Source: DASXUC01 sp036004445
Lineage (GTDB): Bacteria > Sysuimicrobiota > Sysuimicrobiia > Sysuimicrobiales > Kaftiobacteriaceae
Reading direction: 5' to 3'
Assembly (NCBI GenBank): GCA_036004445.1
Contig: DASYRL010000064.1
Span: 1-15,353, forward strand
DNA: 15,353 nt
Shown piece after piece: positions 13,001 through 15,353 of this stretch; within the stretch, counting starts at the first letter, position 1, and the number at the start of each line of letters is the position of its first letter. The position numbers and the translations under genes were made by a program. The notes under the pieces were generated by a model that did no database searches, had not been told where the DNA came from, and was given only the letters and a program-made list of their open reading frames with translations.

Positions 13001-14374
13001 GTGAGGAACCACACACGGCTACTCCTCATTGCCGCGCTGATCCTCGCCCTCGGAGGCGCAGGCGTCGGACGGGCGGAGTCCACGCTGTGGAAGATCTACT
13101 CGGCCTCCAATACGCCGTACGAGCCACAGCAGAGCCTGAGGACATACGAACCCCCGCCCGCGGGATATGCTCCCGTGTTTACGCAACTCGTCGCCCGACA
13201 CGGCTCACGCGCGCTCACGTCGGCAACTGACATCGAGTACACGAAACAGCTCATCGGACACGCACGCGCTGCAGGGGCCTTCACGCAGATCGGCCGCCAG
13301 CTCGGACCCGAGGTGCTGCGGCTCGAGAAGGCCATCGTGAAGCTCGGCTTCGGCAACCTCAGCGGCCGCGGCGTGCGGGAACATCGCCAGTTGGCCGCTC
13401 GCCTGCTCGCGCGGCTGCCTGTGCTCTTCGCGCAAGGGATACGGGACGGGCGGCACGTGTCCGTGCTCAGTTCAGGCAAGGACCGGGCAGTCGACAGCCA
13501 AAACAACTTCGTTGCCTCGCTCAAAACGCGCATGCCTGCGCTGGCCCCGCTGATTGATCCACCCGTGGTCAACACGACGCTGCTGTACTTCCATAGGGCG
13601 CCGGAGAACGCCGATTACCAGGAGTGGCTGGCCCACGACCCCACTCTGGCCGCCAAGATCAACGCGATCTACTACGGCCCCGACAGTCACCGGTACGCTC
13701 GCCAGGCGCTGCTGAGACTCTTCACGCCGGTGTTCGTAGACGGCTTGGCGGCAGGTGCGTATGTCTTTGTCGACCCGAGCACGGGCGACCCGGTTGACTT
13801 CAACGAGGTCGATGCCGTGGGCTCGCTGTACAGCCTCTACCAGATCGCTCCTGGCCTCAGTGCCGAAGGGACCTGGACCTTCTGGCGTTTCATCCTGCCA
13901 CCGGAGGCACGCTGGTTTGCGTACCTCAAGGATGCCCAGGACTTCTACGGCAAGGGCCCGAGCTTCGCCGGTTTGACCATCACGTTCAAGATGGCTCGGG
14001 TGCTGCAGGACGATTTCTTCAGCGCGGTCGAAATGATCCGCAGCGGAGACAGCACGTTACTGGCCCGGCTCAGATTCGCGCATGCAGAGATCGTCATTCC
14101 GCTTGCGGCGCTCATGCAGTTGCCGTACAGCAACAAGCAGGTCCCCGTCGCGCAGACCTACACGTATCGCACGAACCCGTGGCGCGGGGACCGGGTGACC
14201 CCCTACGCCGTGAACATCCAGTGGGACGTGTATGCGAGCAATGCCGGCGACTACCTGGTCAGGATGCTCTACAACGAACGGGAGACGTGGTTCAAGGCGG
14301 GGTGCCAAACCATCCGCCCCGGCAGCTACTATTATCGCTTCGACGAACTCAAGCGCTGCTACGGGTATTCGTAG
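13001..14374 (+). CDS. Secreted histidine acid phosphatase, MINPP-like (inositol-polyphosphate phosphatase/phytase type)
   Basis: This predicted exported phosphatase belongs to histidine phosphatase branch 2. From GTG 13001 the 457 residues begin with a signal peptide (hydrophobic core ~6-22, cleavage near Gly-Arg-Ala at ~25). The catalytic loop is QLVARHGSRAL, with R66, H67 (phosphorylated His) and G68. The proton donor motif is HAE (H361-A362-E363 in RFAHAEIVIPL). HAE in place of the HD of classical phytases is characteristic of multiple inositol polyphosphate phosphatases (MINPP). The N-terminal SASNTPYE segment also fits that family. GTG 13001 is chosen because GGGAG at 12991-12995 is 5 nt upstream; an in-frame ATG at 12989 lacks a Shine-Dalgarno but could serve on a leaderless message. 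Several Cys near the C-terminus could form a disulfide. It is convergent with the next gene, 12 bp away. Phytate is a plausible soil substrate; this is inference. Confidence 0.85.
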   Translation: MRNHTRLLLIAALILALGGAGVGRAESTLWKIYSASNTPYEPQQSLRTYEPPPAGYAPVFTQLVARHGSRALTSATDIEYTKQLIGHARAAGAFTQIGRQLGPEVLRLEKAIVKLGFGNLSGRGVREHRQLAARLLARLPVLFAQGIRDGRHVSVLSSGKDRAVDSQNNFVASLKTRMPALAPLIDPPVVNTTLLYFHRAPENADYQEWLAHDPTLAAKINAIYYGPDSHRYARQALLRLFTPVFVDGLAAGAYVFVDPSTGDPVDFNEVDAVGSLYSLYQIAPGLSAEGTWTFWRFILPPEARWFAYLKDAQDFYGKGPSFAGLTITFKMARVLQDDFFSAVEMIRSGDSTLLARLRFAHAEIVIPLAALMQLPYSNKQVPVAQTYTYRTNPWRGDRVTPYAVNIQWDVYASNAGDYLVRMLYNERETWFKAGCQTIRPGSYYYRFDELKRCYGYS

Positions 14375-14386
14375 ACGGTCCCCATC

Positions 14387-15214
14387 TTATGCCGGCCGCT
14401 CGTAGAGGACGGCCCGCGTTCCCCACCTTGCCATCGCAAAGCCGGCCTGCCGGGCCGTAGCCAGCGCCCGCCGGGTCCTGGGCACGAACGCCTGCACGCG
14501 GTCAAACCCTCGGGCGCCCGCCGCACGCCGAGCCGACCGCAACGCCGCTTTGCCTCCCGTCAGGACGGCGACGTGTACCGTCGTCCGATGCTCCGCTCCT
14601 CTCCACATGAGAAACACGCCCAGTGAATTGAAGAAGAGTTCTCTGCGGTCGAGAAGCCTTCGGACCACAGGCTGATTGAGTCGTGTGAAGCGCCAGAAGT
14701 AATCCAGATACCCCTTCCCTTCCCTGCCGAACAACGACCGATCCCAGAGGCTCAAGAGTCCCTGCCGCTCGGAGGATGTGGGCGCTGTACGCCACTGCGC
14801 TCTACCGGCCAGCGGTGCGGCGACCATCCGGCTGAATACGGCAACCGGCCGGAAACCGTTCGATTCAAAGAGGGCGCGGGCGGCGACGTTGCGCTGGCTG
14901 GTCCACAGCCGCAGCGCGGACCGGCTCTCGCGCACGACGCGCGCATACGCGCGATCCAACAGCATCCGCGCCAGCCCTCGGCGGCGCCATCGGGGGTGAG
15001 TGCGTAACTGGCCGATCCACAGCGCACCGTCGGCGCATTCCGTCAGACCGGTCATGGCGCGGACCCTTCTGCCCACGACGGTCACGAGAATCTCTCTCCG
15101 GGCAATCATCTCGGGAAGGTACTCCAAGACGTAGTCGTCCGCACCCACCGCGGCGCGACACAGTGCCGCCAACGGTCGCACATCTGCCGGACGCGCCAGT
15201 CTCACATGGGCCAT
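14387..15214 (-). CDS. GNAT family acetyltransferase with long C-terminal extension
   Basis: The 275-residue protein has a GNAT N-acetyltransferase domain in residues ~1-130. It comprises the opening VRLARPADVRPLAALC, a central acetyl-CoA-binding motif QLRTHPRWRRRGLARMLLDRA (69-89, with R-R-R-G-L-A as the pyrophosphate loop) and motif B with N109, A112 and LFESNGF (115-121). Residues ~131-275 form a second domain with no motif I can name: it is rich in Arg/Trp/Leu, contains GYLDYFWRFTRLN, and resembles a degenerate second GNAT-like half in length only. The acceptor substrate is unknown. ATG 15214 has GAGGAA about 10 nt upstream on the minus strand. It is divergent from the partial gene at the right edge. 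Confidence 0.82.
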   Translation of the reverse strand: MAHVRLARPADVRPLAALCRAAVGADDYVLEYLPEMIARREILVTVVGRRVRAMTGLTECADGALWIGQLRTHPRWRRRGLARMLLDRAYARVVRESRSALRLWTSQRNVAARALFESNGFRPVAVFSRMVAAPLAGRAQWRTAPTSSERQGLLSLWDRSLFGREGKGYLDYFWRFTRLNQPVVRRLLDRRELFFNSLGVFLMWRGAEHRTTVHVAVLTGGKAALRSARRAAGARGFDRVQAFVPRTRRALATARQAGFAMARWGTRAVLYERPA

Positions 15215-15258
15215 CGCCGTAGAATTTCCTCATAGGTTGGGCCATCACTTCCGTCGAA

Positions 15259-15353
15259 ATGAATCATGTCGTGAAATTCGTCCGCCTGGTCCTTGTCGTT
15301 CTCGTCACCCTGTCCGTTGCCCGAGATTCAATCGTTCATCGTATTGATGGGCC
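15259..15353 (+). CDS. Start of an exported or membrane-anchored protein, cut by window end
   Basis: ATG 15259 opens a frame of 31 full codons that runs off the window. The peptide begins MNHVVKFVRL and continues with a run of Val/Leu (VLVVLVTLSVA), a signal peptide or membrane anchor. No clear Shine-Dalgarno precedes it (TCCGTCGAA). Too little is visible for any function, and the frame could also be chance. Confidence 0.4.
   Translation, partial: MNHVVKFVRLVLVVLVTLSVARDSIVHRIDG

Overview
The window is a high-GC stretch (well above 60 % G+C over most of its length, with strong GC bias at third codon positions) of a bacterial chromosome. No phylogenetic marker is present, so the organism cannot be named. 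Gene content and style (export by signal peptidase I without lipoboxes, a dipeptide-type ABC importer, many small soil-type enzymes) suggest an uncultured free-living soil or subsurface bacterium, for example of a Rokubacteria/Methylomirabilota-like group. That placement is a guess.

Layout, left to right. (1) 2-1276: 3' part of a soluble lytic murein transglycosylase, meeting tail-to-tail a ferritin-like di-iron protein (1279-1815, minus). (2) 1983-2549: an exported YSC84/SYLF-domain protein, followed by a possible terminator. (3) 2691-8236: the core of the window, a compact plus-strand operon of five genes. They are an exported peptide-type solute-binding protein, two DppB/DppC-type permeases, an AstE/AspA-type zinc deacylase and an M24-fold hydrolase. 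A very stable hairpin separates the binding-protein gene from the permeases, and the last two genes overlap by ATGA. No ABC ATPase is encoded here. (4) 8233-8855, minus: a Spy/CpxP-like periplasmic protein, its terminator, and a 39-codon proline-rich ORF with its own Shine-Dalgarno sequence. (5) 8944-9005: a REP/MITE-like inverted repeat. (6) 9032-10748: a VOC-family protein and, convergent with it, a secreted SGNH hydrolase. (7) 10800-12172: a patch of decay with a truncated YdeI gene, a truncated and frameshifted DUF402 gene, an intact tautomerase with a strong palindromic terminator before it, and a GNAT remnant. (8) 12198-15353: a kanamycin-nucleotidyltransferase-like gene divergent from a MINPP-like secreted histidine acid phosphatase, a GNAT acetyltransferase with a long C-terminal extension, and the start of one more exported or membrane protein at the right edge.

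The most interesting system is the operon. Its M24 protein has lost three of the five canonical metal ligands. M24-fold hydrolase plus AstE/AspA-fold deacylase is the same pairing as the ectoine hydrolase/deacetylase pair (DoeA/DoeB, EutD/EutE). The operon therefore looks like an import-and-deacylation pathway for an acylated or cyclic amino-acid derivative, possibly a compatible solute, rather than simple dipeptide uptake. This is inference and needs testing.
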